Program-made: the position numbers and the translations under genes
Notes under the pieces: model-generated
The model's database searches: none
The model's input: only the letters and a program-made list of their open reading frames with translations
Told to the model about the DNA's origin: nothing
In this document: positions 1 to 10,486 of the stretch, piece after piece
Layout of the letters: every line of letters starts with the position of its first letter
Numbering within the stretch: the first letter of the stretch is position 1
Assembly (NCBI GenBank): GCA_003254925.1
Contig: QANZ01052372.1
Span: forward strand, 50,967-114,966
DNA: 64,000 nucleotides
Direction: 5' to 3'
Origin: Chamaecrista fasciculata
Lineage: Eukaryota > Streptophyta > Magnoliopsida > Fabales > Fabaceae

Positions 1-629
1 TGCTCCTCTGTGGGATTTGGCGGAAGCACCCCAAATGTCTCAGTTAACCAACCAATCCGCACCCGCTGGCCGGACATTTCATGCTCAGGGGGCATTTCAC
101 CCAACAGTTTTTCGGCTAGCTGCCTCCAGTTGTGATTAGTAGGACCAATAACTGGAGCCCCATCAACAGGTAGACCCAACTGGATTGCGACATCTTGGAG
201 AGTGTTTGTGCACTCTCCCTGCGGAAAATGGAATGTGTGGGTCTCCAACCGCCATCGCTCGATCAAAGCTGAAACGAAGGGCGGCTCATACACAAATGGG
301 ACAACGCGAGAGATCCCATAGAATATAGCTCGCATCAAATGAGGGACGATTTGAAGAGGTGGGACCCTCAATTTGCTGACTAAAGGTGCATCGTCGTGTA
401 ATAAGAGTTCGATCCTGCAAGATGAGAGCAGAGTGGTTAAAAAAAGCATTTTGTCAACGTTAGCAACTCATTAACTCATTTGAACGTGAAGACTAACCCA
501 ATTTTGGCCAGTGCGATTCCAAACTGTCTGTGAGATATGGCGTTCTTGTAATATCAGAACAGCAGGGTTTATTGGTCCGGGGTTAACAATCCGTGCCCGT
601 GCCTGTGCCTGTCTGTCTCTTCCCGCCAT
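1..629 (-). CDS. Plant mobile domain (PMD / MAIN-like) protein, partial
   Basis: Reads leftward and runs off the window. The proposed start is the ATG at 629, beginning MAGRDRQAQARARIV, followed by the family's INPAVLILQERHIS segment and a W-rich stretch up to about 498. A second block from about 414 to 1 contains the typical PMD pattern (PHLMRAIFYG, FVSALIERWRLETHTFHF, GECTNTLQDVAIQLGLPVDGAPV, then NHNWRQLAEKLLGEMPPE and RVRIGWLTETFGVLPP). The intervening 497-415 looks like an intron with a GTTAGT donor and TTGCAG acceptor. However, the canonical join does not keep frame: the first block ends in phase 0 and the second needs two preceding bases. So there is either a small indel or a non-canonical site. 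PMD proteins (MAIN, MAIL1) act in nuclear silencing and genome stability, and PMD domains are also carried by plant MULEs and gypsy elements. Its position just downstream of a MULE transposase on the same strand suggests a transposon-borne copy. Confidence 0.75.
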
Positions 630-844
630 CTTTGCTAATTTGCAAGAAGGACATTAATTCAATGATCAATAAATTCATATTTAACATGTATAGTCACTTG
701 CATAAACATAAGAAAAAGTCATACATAAACAAATAGATATTTAAAATACATGATCAAACATAAGATGATTACAATTTAATAAGAAAATTACATCTTAATA
801 AGAAATGTCCTACATAAAAAAATAAATATCATACAAATTACAAA

Positions 845-2758
845 TTACAAATTTCTTCTTCGGTGTGGACAGTTTTTCTTATTGTGTCCAGTGGTCCTGC
901 ATATGCTACATTTGGTCGGCGGTCCTCGTTCTCTCTCATCCATTTCGTTGTGAATGCGCGCCTCAACAGGTCGACCTTTTTTGCTCCTCCTTTTAGCAGG
1001 ATTCGATCGTACGATGGGACCGTCATACGGTGGCCATTCTACCACATCGCCAAGAGGCTTGAAAGTGGTACTATATGCTAGCCACATCGTGTCCAATCGG
1101 AAGACTCGATGTACAAAATGGTAGGAGTCCCATCCCGACTTTAAACATGTAGCCATAGCATGCACGCACGGGTAATGCATAGCCTGAAATGCCCCACAGT
1201 CACATCTACGGTCTCGAAGCTCAACTTTATATTTCCGACCGACTTGATGAGTACTATGATTGTAAGGGTCCTCCACCTCAAATGTAAGGGACTCCCTATC
1301 GAAAACTATCACAGTCATAGAACTTGCATCACCTCTATTCTTTTCCATTGCATTTATCACGGTTTCAGAGAACTCCTTGCCGGACTGTATCTGACCATTA
1401 TATGTGAGGAGACGTTCCTGGAAGAATTTATTCAACCGATAATATGACCCTTCGATGACACCCATTATAGGTAACTTCTGCAATCCCTTAAATACGTCGT
1501 TGATACACTCAACTAGATTCGTTGTCATATGGTTGAAACGACAACCCTCATCATATGATTGTATCCATGTCTCCCTCGGAGGCAAGTATTTGTAGCATTT
1601 TTCGTGGCTCAATTGCAAATCTTCCAACAAAGAATTCGCCTTGTCCCGTCGCAATTGATAACCTGTATTTGTATTGTCAGTGCCTGACGGTTTATGTAAC
1701 ATCAATAAAGTTAAATTTAGATAAAGATAACATAACATACCTATGTTTTGGACCGCTTTCTTAAGCCACTTTTGTTCGAAATTCTTCTTGACATTGCTGG
1801 CAAGGTGTCTAAGGCAACAGACATGGTACCCAAGCGGAAGCTGCCAACCGCATCGCGGATCTGCCACAGCTTGCATGCATCCATCAGACCTATCAGAAAT
1901 AAGGCAAATTTCCTCCCTATCCTTGCCTACAACATATCTGCGCAATCTTTGGAGGAACCACTTCCACGACGCAGTAGTTTCACTCTAGACAATTGCAAAT
2001 GCAAGAGGAATGATCTTTCTGTCGCCGTCTTGAGACAGGCTATCATCAAAGTCTGCTTGTATCTTCCAATAAGGAACGTCCCGTCGACCTGCACAATCGG
2101 TTTTAGATACTTAAATGCCTCAATGCAGGGTTCAAACGTCCAGAAAGCACGACAGAATCGGACTGAGCCATCGTCCAAGGGCTGCGTCTGAAGGTCATAA
2201 TATGTTCCGGGCATAATCGTTTTGACAGCCTCAAGAAATTAAGGAATACGGGCATACGACTCTTCCCAGTCACCGAAGGCCATTCTTTGGGCTTTATACT
2301 TCGCTGCCCAGCACTTTTTATGACTCACACGGTACCCAAATTGAGTCTGCATCATGTGTTGTATCTGTCATCGGTAGTTTTTGGCTGATCACTGACCAAC
2401 CCTTTAATCTGAGCGGCGATGGCATCTGAATCAATTTTTCGGTGATCTTGATCTTCTTCGTCAGAAGGAGGAGGATGCACACAACAATGATCACCTCCAA
2501 TCTTAGACACCGTCCAATATCTAGTGCCTTTCATGACTACAGCCCTAATCCTCCACGGGCATTTATGTGGCGGTTTCAAATAGTTTTTGCATCTGTACTC
2601 TTTAGCCCTTTTTGCCGACTTGTATACAATAAAATCTCGTCCCTCCCTAACCGAAAATAATTTGACACCTAGCTTGAATGCATCTTTTGTTCGATACACC
2701 TTCCCAACGTAGAATTCTACATTACAATTGATTTGCTCAACATATTTAGGATCGCGGG
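845..2758 (-). pseudogene. MULE (mudrA-like) transposase, catalytic and zinc-finger part, broken
   Basis: 3' two-thirds of a Mutator-like transposase; the 5' part lies at 15539-16336 beyond an inserted retrotransposon. In order: a MuDR/FAR1-type DNA-binding region (2758 to about 2350), a transposase core starting with the VQVDGTFL aspartate near 2110, ISDRSDG for the second aspartate near 1900, the CCLRHLASN C..H element, the NLVECIN glutamate region near 1520, a SWIM finger (CDCG...YPCVHA) near 1200-1150, and a C-terminal CCHC knuckle (CSICRTTGHNKKNC) near 880. An intron at 1740-1663 (GTATGT...ACAG, 78 nt) is still in frame. Lesions: a frameshift near 2350, an in-frame TAA near 2240 (ARIP-stop-FLEA), a frameshift near 2030 and a TAG near 1995 (AIV-stop-SETT). 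It cannot make a full transposase. The family excises and inserts Mutator DNA elements in the nucleus. I did not find its terminal inverted repeats. Confidence 0.88.
2754..2758. repeat. Target-site duplication GCGGG (left copy) of the Athila insertion
   Basis: GCGGG directly abuts the TGATCGCAC end of the left LTR. The same five bases follow the right LTR at 15539-15543 and the extra LTR at 4234-4238. On the minus strand this is CCCGC, and removing the insert joins the MULE codons E-M-T-R-D-P-K without loss of frame. Five-bp duplications are standard for Ty3/gypsy integrases. Confidence 0.9.
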
Positions 2759-4233
2759 TGATCGCACTTGTCATAAATGGTCAATTTGATGCTAAATTAT
2801 GCAATATAATGGCACAACCTAGGTCGATCTCTCTGAAGAACTCTTAAAAGTTCATTAATTAATAGTGTTGTTAATTAAAAATAAATAAAAGGAAAATAAA
2901 AAAAGATAACAGTAACTATAAAAAGCAGAAAATAAATGGGTTCGGGGATTGTGATGATGGGAACAGAAATAAATTTTACACAATAAAAATAAATAAATAA
3001 GAACAAGAACGGATAATTAATATGTGGCAGAACAACAAAAATATGATGAACAAATATATAATAAAAATGTCCTCGGGAAGAGTTTTAATTAGGCCATCCT
3101 TGCTTTAATAAATGGGAGTTAATTATTATCAAGAAACCATTTCCAAAAATAGCCTTGAAAACTCAAGACTTAGATTATTGGTTAATTATATAATTCTCCA
3201 AACGAAAAAATTAAATAATTAAATCCAATAATCCCAATAATAAATGGTTGACAGAAATAATAAAGGATAGATTGCTCTTACTTTAAACAAAGCAACGAGG
3301 ATATAACATTCAAATAATTATAACTAAATTAGGTTCGAACGAAATCCCAACCAATTATAATTATAAGAAATAAAATGAGAACAATCCTTTATTACAAAGT
3401 CAAATTAAGTTACAAATAAGATAATAACTTATCTTAAACAAGATAAATAAAATCTTAACTGAAACTTAAAGAAAGATAATAACAAACTCCCCTGATAGAA
3501 GCTCTAAGCTCAAGCCATAATAAAACTCTCCCTCGGACTAAGAAAATTAGCTACTCATAGCCATAATTATATCCCAAATGGGATAAATTAGGACAAAGAA
3601 AGCCATTACAACAAAATATATATATATATATATAATCTAGAGAGAGAAGCAGAAAACAGAGAGAAGGTGTGTCAAATGAAGGCTGATTTCGCTGCTATTT
3701 ATAGGCAAATTTTCGTCGGTGCGTCGCGGGGGCGCCGCGGGAAAAGCTCGTGGCGCATTGTTGCGGATTTTAATATTCCTGACCTAATTTTTGCTGACGT
3801 AAGCGCTTACGCAACTGAAGCTTGTGCGCCGCAGGATTCTTCTCTGTGCGCCACAACGACCATTTTGTGCGCCACGGTCAGCTGTGCGCCACGGTCACTT
3901 ATATTTTCAGTTTGGCCCCTAGATTTCGCTTTTGCCTTCCATTTTGGTTCGTTTTGATTGCGTTTGAGCCCCAGATTTCATTATTCTTCAATTCTTTGGT
4001 CCTTCCCTTGTACTAAAACTCAAAATAAATCCTGAAAACACTTCACAAGGCTGTATAATTCCCCAATAAAAATATATTAACATAAAAATGTCGGAAAAAG
4101 ATACATTTTAGCCCAATTTACACACATTAGCACATGCAACCAAATTACTACATTTTAAGGCAAATACACCCAAATATTATCATTTAAAACCACAAAATGC
4201 CTTATGAAAACATAGTAAAATATGGCTCGATCA
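2759..4233 (-). repeat. Athila LTR copy A (3' LTR end, mosaic or solo LTR)
   Basis: 1475-bp LTR bounded by TGATCGCAC and GCTCGATCA (TG...CA on either strand) and flanked on both sides by GCGGG. By eye it differs from LTR copy C (14060-15538) at about eight bases and one 4-bp AAAT indel, all within the first 350 bp (2759 to about 3110). Beyond that I see no differences. On its right it is followed by MULE 5' sequence rather than by Athila internal sequence, so as written it is a solo LTR. It includes an (AT)n run near 3618-3634 and a GC-rich GTGCGCCGC block near 3715-3895. Confidence 0.85.
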
Positions 4234-4986
4234 GCGGGTCATCTCCATGTCAATTTCATTATAAAAATTGTAACCCGGAGGACGATACTCTGGAGCAGGA
4301 ACGACATCCACTCGATCATCTTCAACATCATTATTTCTACGCTCAGCTGCATCATCCATCTCCTCGTTAAAGTCATCCATCTCCTCATTAAAGTCACCCA
4401 TCTCCTCACCGGAATTTGTAAAAATTGAACTATACACCGACTCATCCTCATAACTTGAGGACGAACCACCTGCAGGGGTGTAGTCCTCATCGTCATCACT
4501 ATCAATTGTTTGGCATGCAGAGCTCGGCTCCATACTAGATCCAACTGTATTATCCATGCCTCCTCCAAACACTCGTCGAAACACACTTGAAGATGCAAAG
4601 TTTTCAGCTGCTGTCTCTCTAACGGTGGGTGGACAGATAAAATTTGTGTTCTCCACAAGGAGCATTGTAGTGTTTAAGTCAAATGCGTTCTCCACAAATA
4701 CTTCTACATACAACTCAAGCATTGTGTTTACCATCCATTCTATATGTGTTTCCATCATTGAGTTGACATCATCATCACCCGATAAGATCCAGGTCGTGTA
4801 GACATATCCAGGGTTTAGAAAACTTACTGGCAATCTATACACGATAGAAGTGATATCTTCAAGAGGAGAAAGCATAAGTTTCTCCCTAATCAATTCTTTC
4901 AATCTATCGAACGTAATATCACTAGGCAACGTAATGACTTTTTTCCGTTCAGATTGAAACATAACCCCACAAACACCACTGGGAGA
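4234..4986 (-). pseudogene. Second copy of the MULE transposase N-terminal exon, truncated at an N
   Basis: Same sequence as 15539 to about 16289, apparently identical by eye. Encodes the N-terminal domain of the MULE transposase (VITLPSDITFDRLKELIREKL), an acidic Ser/Asp-rich linker and the NEEMDDF repeats. The reading stops at the single N at 4987, so the true start codon seen at 16336 is missing here. The copy and the adjoining LTR A together duplicate 14060-16289. This is either a second haplotype placed in tandem or an assembly artefact, and probably not an independent gene. Confidence 0.8.
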
Positions 4987-4987
4987 N
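4987..4987. other. Single N, probable contig join
   Basis: The base before it ends a copy of MULE N-terminal DNA. The base after it (ACAAAGTC at 4988) starts in the middle of an LTR at the position homologous to 3394. An abrupt change of sequence identity exactly at an N suggests two contigs were abutted here without merging their overlap. Confidence 0.8.
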
Positions 4988-5799
4988 ACAAAGTCAAATT
5001 AAGTAATAACTTATCTTAAACAAGATAAATAAAATCTTAACTGAAACTTAAAGAAAGATAATAACAAACTCCCATGATAGAAGCTCTAAGCTCAAGCCAT
5101 AATAAACTCTCCCTCGGACTAAGAAAATTAGCTACTCATAGCCTTAATTATATCCCAAATGGGATAAAATAGGACTAAGAAAGCCATTACAACAATATAT
5201 ATATATATATATAATCTAGAGAGAGAAATGGAGGAGAGAGAAGCAGAAAACGGAGAGAAGGTGTGTCAAATGAAGGCTGATTTCGCTGCTATTTATAGGC
5301 AAATTTTCGTCGGTGCGCCGCGGGAAAAGCTCGTGGCGCATTGTTGCGGATTTTAATATTCCTGACCTAATTTTTGCTGACGTAAGCGCTTACGCAACTG
5401 AAGCTTGTGCGCCGCGGGATGCTTCTCTGTGCGCCACGACGACCATTTTGTGTGCCACGATCACTTATATTTTCAGTTTGGCCCCTAGATTTCGCTTTTG
5501 CCTTCCATTTTGGTCCGTTTTAATTGCGTTTCAGCCCCAGATTCCATTTTTCTTCAATTCTTTGGTCCTTCCCTTGTACTAGAACTCAAAATAAATCCTG
5601 AAAACACTTCACAAGGCTGTATAATTCCCCAATAAAAATATATTAACATAAAAATGTGGGAAAAAGATACATTTTAGCCCAATTTACACATATTAGCACA
5701 TGCAACCAAATTACTACATTTTAAGGAAAATACACCCAAATATTATCATTTAAAACCACCAAATGCCTTATGAAAACATAGTAAAATATGGCTCGATCA
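4988..5799 (-). repeat. Athila LTR copy B, the portion of the 3' LTR attached to the element
   Basis: About 812 bp matching 3394-4233 of copy A. It has a 13-base deletion near 5003, a loss within the GC-rich block (only one GCCGCGGG), an extra GGAGGAGAGA-type insertion near 5231, and scattered substitutions. It ends at GCTCGATCA, immediately next to the polypurine tract, as a true 3' LTR must. Its missing portion corresponds to 2759-3393, which is the part of copy A that differs from copy C. Copies A-left plus B therefore add up to one 3' LTR. Confidence 0.85.
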
Positions 5800-5811
5800 A
5801 TTCCCCCTCAC
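5800..5811 (-). promoter_or_regulatory. Polypurine tract of the Athila element
   Basis: Minus strand GTGAGGGGGAAT directly precedes the TGATCGAGCC start of the 3' LTR. A purine run at this exact position primes plus-strand DNA synthesis in LTR retroelements. Confidence 0.85.
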
Positions 5812-7732
5812 TTAAACCTTTGCACTCCTGGGAAAAGCTTAAAAACAAAGATATGGATGCAAAAGAACTAGAGGAATCAACCTTCACAAAAATGAAATTC
5901 ACAAAATGTTTTCATAATTCAAAAGACATAAAGAGGACCAAGATTATGCTTAGCAATTCAAAAAGATTTTCAAGAAATCAAATTCAAAAGTGTATCACTC
6001 AACTCACTCTTTGGGATGTATATCACTCAAATCCTAATGACAAAGTAATCTACCATAAGCTTGTAATGATTCTCAAATCTCTACTACAAGTGCAACGGTA
6101 AATAAGATCAAGAGGACTTTTATTAGGTGCAAAATGGAAAAGGCTAAAATGACAGGAAGAAAAATGAAAGAAAATCATGTTTGAAAGAATAGCAAGTGAA
6201 AAGTTCTCAAATCCTTAATCGACAATTTAAACCATGAACAAAAATAACTTCTATCCTCTTGGAATGGAATTGCCAAAACATTTAAGCTCTTTCTTGCTTT
6301 GAGTCATTAGCACGGGACTCTTTCCTTTGATTGCGCAATCTTTTTCTCTTATTTTTGCTTCTTTCGATCTCACTTTATTTTTGAAGCAATTCAAGATACT
6401 TTTCTTTTTCTTCTTCTTCTTTTTTTTTCATATATATAGGCAAAACCAACCCTAAAGAATAAGGGCAAAAAGATGATGTATCATGGAAAACAAATTGTCT
6501 TAAAAATTCTGAGGAAAAGTACTTGCAAAATAAAGCTCAAAGTGGTAGACAAGGGAAAATGGTATATGTGTTTGTGTATGGGATATATGGTGAAGAAAGA
6601 AATGCCTCTATCATATCTACATACCATCGCACATAAAGCTTTAATTAAGAATCAAGACAAGTTCTAGAGAAAACAAAGTCAAAGGATGGAAAATATCGCT
6701 CATGAAATATGAAGAATGAAGGCTCAAATACTTCCATCAGGGTTAAGAATAAATCACTCAATTTGACTCAAGAGGAATCTAAACTTCATGGAAAATATGC
6801 TAAGCATTAAATTGAACTCATGTTGTCAAATGAATAATGAGAGACATAAAAATAAACTTCATGTAGGAAGGAGATCTCAAAAGTTCAAATGCATGCATAT
6901 ATTTAGCTAAACACAAGAATGATAAAAGAGTGGGTTTATTGAATCAAAATTGATTGAAAAAGGGCTAATAAAAGGACAGAAATCCCCTCTTTTGGACCAA
7001 AGAAAAATTTTTAAAAATCCCAAAATTTGACAAATCATTTTTATACTCATTATGTAATCACTCCCCCACACTTAAAATTTGCATTGTCCTCAATGCAAGA
7101 GAACAATGAATAAAATAAAGGGAAAGTGAAAACATCTCTCATCTCCAAGGCTTTATGGAAATTTAACCAAGGGAGTTTAAAAACACACAAAAACACACAA
7201 AAAGAAAAATCAAACCAAACAAAACAGAAAATAACACACAAAATAAAATAACAAAATAGTAAATCCTACTGTCTCCTGTTAGTAATTGTGGTTCAGACGT
7301 GACCACCTTGCCCCAGCCGAGACATACTAACTAGTTAAAATACAGTGCAAAATTTAAAACTATAATATTTAGCGCTCACACTTTAAAAACAAATTTCAAA
7401 CAATTATCAAAGCATCAAGTCTGTAATTGGATACTTAATGACCAATCCCTGGACGACACTCTTCACTAATGTTAATAAATCATTTGTTTGAAATTAAAAT
7501 GTTGTGAACTTCCATGATGAGTATCATGGCATACCCACATGCTTTAATTCAAGCAGCTCCATGGTAAATTACCATGAACTAGACTTAGTGGGAAGTCCGG
7601 CAATTAAACACACCGCCGATTCAATGTGTAAGATCCTGAAATAATATGCAAATATATCTATTTATATATATCTTATATATGTGTATATATATATATATTG
7701 AAATTATTCATTTAATTTAAAATACCTGCTAT
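5812..7732 (-). other. Athila 3' spacer, no recognisable gene
   Basis: About 1.9 kb between the integrase end and the polypurine tract. In autonomous Athila elements this region may carry an env-like frame. Here only short A-rich or T-rich open frames occur on either strand and none shows a domain. It includes a T-rich stretch at 6400-6430, an AT microsatellite near 7660-7700 and an internal second polypurine-like tract (7061-7072). Confidence 0.6.
7061..7072 (-). promoter_or_regulatory. Internal polypurine-like tract
   Basis: Minus strand reads AGTGTGGGGGAG, preceded by the palindromic GCATTGAGGACAATGC (7096-7081). I recall this motif downstream of pol in Athila-type elements. It may act as a central PPT or be a relic of an older 3' end. 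Confidence 0.5.
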
Positions 7733-10486
7733 TTATGGAGAAGTAGAGGCAAAGTAAGGCTTCAAAAGATGCCCATTCACTAAGCTTTTGACCCCGGTGG
7801 TTTTGTCTTCAATTTGAATTGCCCCATACGGATGTACTTCAATTATTGTGTAAGGGTCGTCCCATCGGGTCTTAAACTTTCCGTCGCAGATACGGAATTT
7901 TGCCTTGAACTTTAAGACTTCATCACCAACTTTAAAATTCTTACGAAGAATACCTTGGTCATGAATTCTTTTGGTTTTTTCCTTGTAAATCCTGTAATTC
8001 TCGAAAGCATCAAGCCTAATCTCTTCAAGTTCTTGCAACTGAAGCATCCTTTCCTCTCCGCTGGCCTCTATTTCTAGATTGCACTTTTTGACCGCCCAGT
8101 AAGTTCGGTGCTCAAGCTCCACCGGGATATGACAAGTCTTACCAAAAATTATCCTGTATGGAGACATTCCAATTGGAGATTTAAATGCAGTCCTATAAGC
8201 CCAGAGTGCTTCCTCTAATCTTAGAGACCAATTTTTACCATCAGGCTTTACGATCCTTTCCAAGATCCTTTTCACTTGCCTGTTTGAAACCTCAGCTTGC
8301 CCATTCGTTTGTGGGTGATAGGCTGTAGAGATTTTATGTGTAACGCCCATTTTTGCAAAAAGGCCATCAATGATCTTATTGCAAAAATGTGTGCCCCTGT
8401 CACTCACTATAGCTTTAGGTATGCCAAATCTACAAAAAAATATAAGATTTCAAAAACTTGGCAACCGTTTGAGCATCATCCTTCCGTGTGGGTATAGCTT
8501 CCACCCAACGGGAAAGATAATCCACCGCTAAGAGAATATATGAAAATCCATTTGAAGGGGGAAAAGGTCCCATGAAATCAATGCCCCAAACATCGAAAAT
8601 TTCACAAAAAAGTAATGGTTGTTGAGGCATCTCATGTCTTTTTGTAATACCCCCAAAACGTTGACAAATGTCGCAAGATTTGCAAAAATTATAAGTCTCG
8701 AAAAATAGTGGGCCAATAAAATCCAGCATCAAGGATTTTTCGTGCAGTTTTCCTAGCGCTAAAATGCCCTCCACAAACTAAATTATGGCAAGCCAATAGG
8801 ATTGAAGAGGTTTCATGCTCAGGTACACATCTTCGTATTACTTGATCAGAGCAAAGTTTCCACAGATTAGGTTCATCCCAAATGTAATACTTTGCTTCAC
8901 TTTTCAACTTCTGGACCTGAGAATAAGATAGAGAGGGAGAAATTACTTTAGTGGCTAGATAATTAGCAATTTGAGCGAACTAAGGTTCAACTTCAGCTAA
9001 GGCACATAAAAGAGAATATGGAAAATCATCAATCTCAATATCAGAATCAACTCCCTGAGTATTTGAAGACAATCGGCTAAGATGATCTGCTACATGATTT
9101 TTTGCTCCTGCCCGATTTTGGATTTCAAGATCAAATTCTTGCAGGAGGAGGGACCACCTTATTAGTCGCGGCTTTGATTGAGGTTTCTTAAACAGGAATC
9201 TCACAGCTGCATGGTCAGTGAATACAATTACTTTAGAGTCTAATAAATATGATCTAAATTTCTCTAAAGCATACACCACAGCAAATAATTCTTTTCGGTT
9301 GTGGTGTAATTCACTTGAGCTGGCCCAAGGGTGGAAGAAGCATAAGCTATCACCCTGGACATCTTATCTTCCTTCTGGCCTAGCATAGCGCCAATTGCAA
9401 AGTTAGAAGCATCACAAGATATTTCAAATGGTAAGTTTCAATTAGGCGCGGCTAAAATAGGAGGAGAAGTGAGTAAAGCCTTAAGGTCATTAAATGAATT
9501 CTTACAAGTATCATCAAAGTTAAATTCAGCATCTTTCAAAAGAAGGAATGTGAGGGGACGGGCTATTGCACTAAAATTCTTTATAAACCTTCGATAAAAC
9601 CCGGCATGCCCCAAAAAGGATTGAACCTCCTTGAGGGTTCTAGGATAAGAAAGGGAAGCTATGACTTCAACTTTAGCCTTGTCAACCTCAATTCCTTTTT
9701 GTGAAATCAAATGCCTAAGACAATGCCATGATCAACCATGAAATGACATTTTTCAAAGTTCAGAATTAAATTCTTATCAATGCATCTCTTCAGAACTTTT
9801 CTCAGATTTTCTAAACAGATATCAAAAGAATTGCCATAAACAGTAAAATCATCCATGAAAACTTCCATACTTTCCTCAAGGAAATCACTAAAAATAGACA
9901 TCATACACCTTTGAAAGGTTCCTGGAGCATTACAAAGTCCAAATGGCATCCTCCTATAAGCAAATGTCCCAAAGGGACAAGTGAAGGTTGTCTTATCTTG
10001 GTCCTCTAGAGCAATGGGCACTTGAAAATAACCTGAAAAACCATCAAGAAAACAATAGTGAGATTTTCCTGCTAACCTCACAAGCATTTGATCAATGAAA
10101 GGTAGAGGAAAGTGATCCTTTCTTGTGGCATCGTTTAGCTTCCTGTAATCTATACACACACGCCATGAATGCTGGACACGAGTAGGGATTAATTCATCTT
10201 TTTCATTTTTTACAAATGTCATCCCACTCTTCTTAGGGACCACTTGAACTGGACTCACCCACTCACTATCTGAAATAGGATATATAATGCCTGCACTAAG
10301 AAGTTTTGCAACTTCTTTCTTTACAACATCTAGGATGAGAGGATTTAGTCTCCTTTGAGGTTGTCTTTTTGGCTCGACATCATTTTCTAATAAAATACGG
10401 TAAGTGCAAATTGCAGGGTTTATTCTAGGGATATCAGCCAAGGACCATCCTAAAGCTCCCTTATATTCTTTCAAGACTTCTATCAA
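7733..10486 (-). pseudogene. Athila pol: reverse transcriptase, RNase H and integrase, frameshifted
   Basis: Encodes the replication and integration half of the element. Reverse transcriptase occupies about 10486-9440, with CIDYRKLN, FPLPFIDQML and the catalytic FMDDFTVYG near 9860. RNase H lies around 9280-9000 ([11 protein letters not shown]). Integrase has an HHCC finger near 8830-8660 (HNLVCGGHF ... CKSCDICQ) and a core with SDRGTHF and AYHPQTNGQAE near 8390-8280. Breaks: a frameshift near 9710 within the GIVLGH region, another between 9438 and 9279, a stop near 8980, and frame changes around 8770 and 8420. The frame follows directly after an in-frame TGA (10489-10487) that separates it from the protease segment. 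Dead as written; the family normally makes one gag-pol polyprotein. Confidence 0.88.

Noticed and set aside
3667-4016. Short frames in the LTR (also at 14972-15321 and 5313-5582)
   Set aside because: They lie in the GTGCGCC-rich LTR block, are present in every LTR copy and show no domain.
4231-4962. Independent gene in the duplicated MULE N-terminal copy
   Set aside because: Apparently identical to 15536-16266 and ends at an N. Treated as an allelic or assembly duplicate.
5763-6101. Plus-strand 112-codon frame in the Athila spacer
   Set aside because: Wrong strand for the element, Lys/Asn-rich composition typical of A-rich DNA, no family resemblance. Not an env gene.
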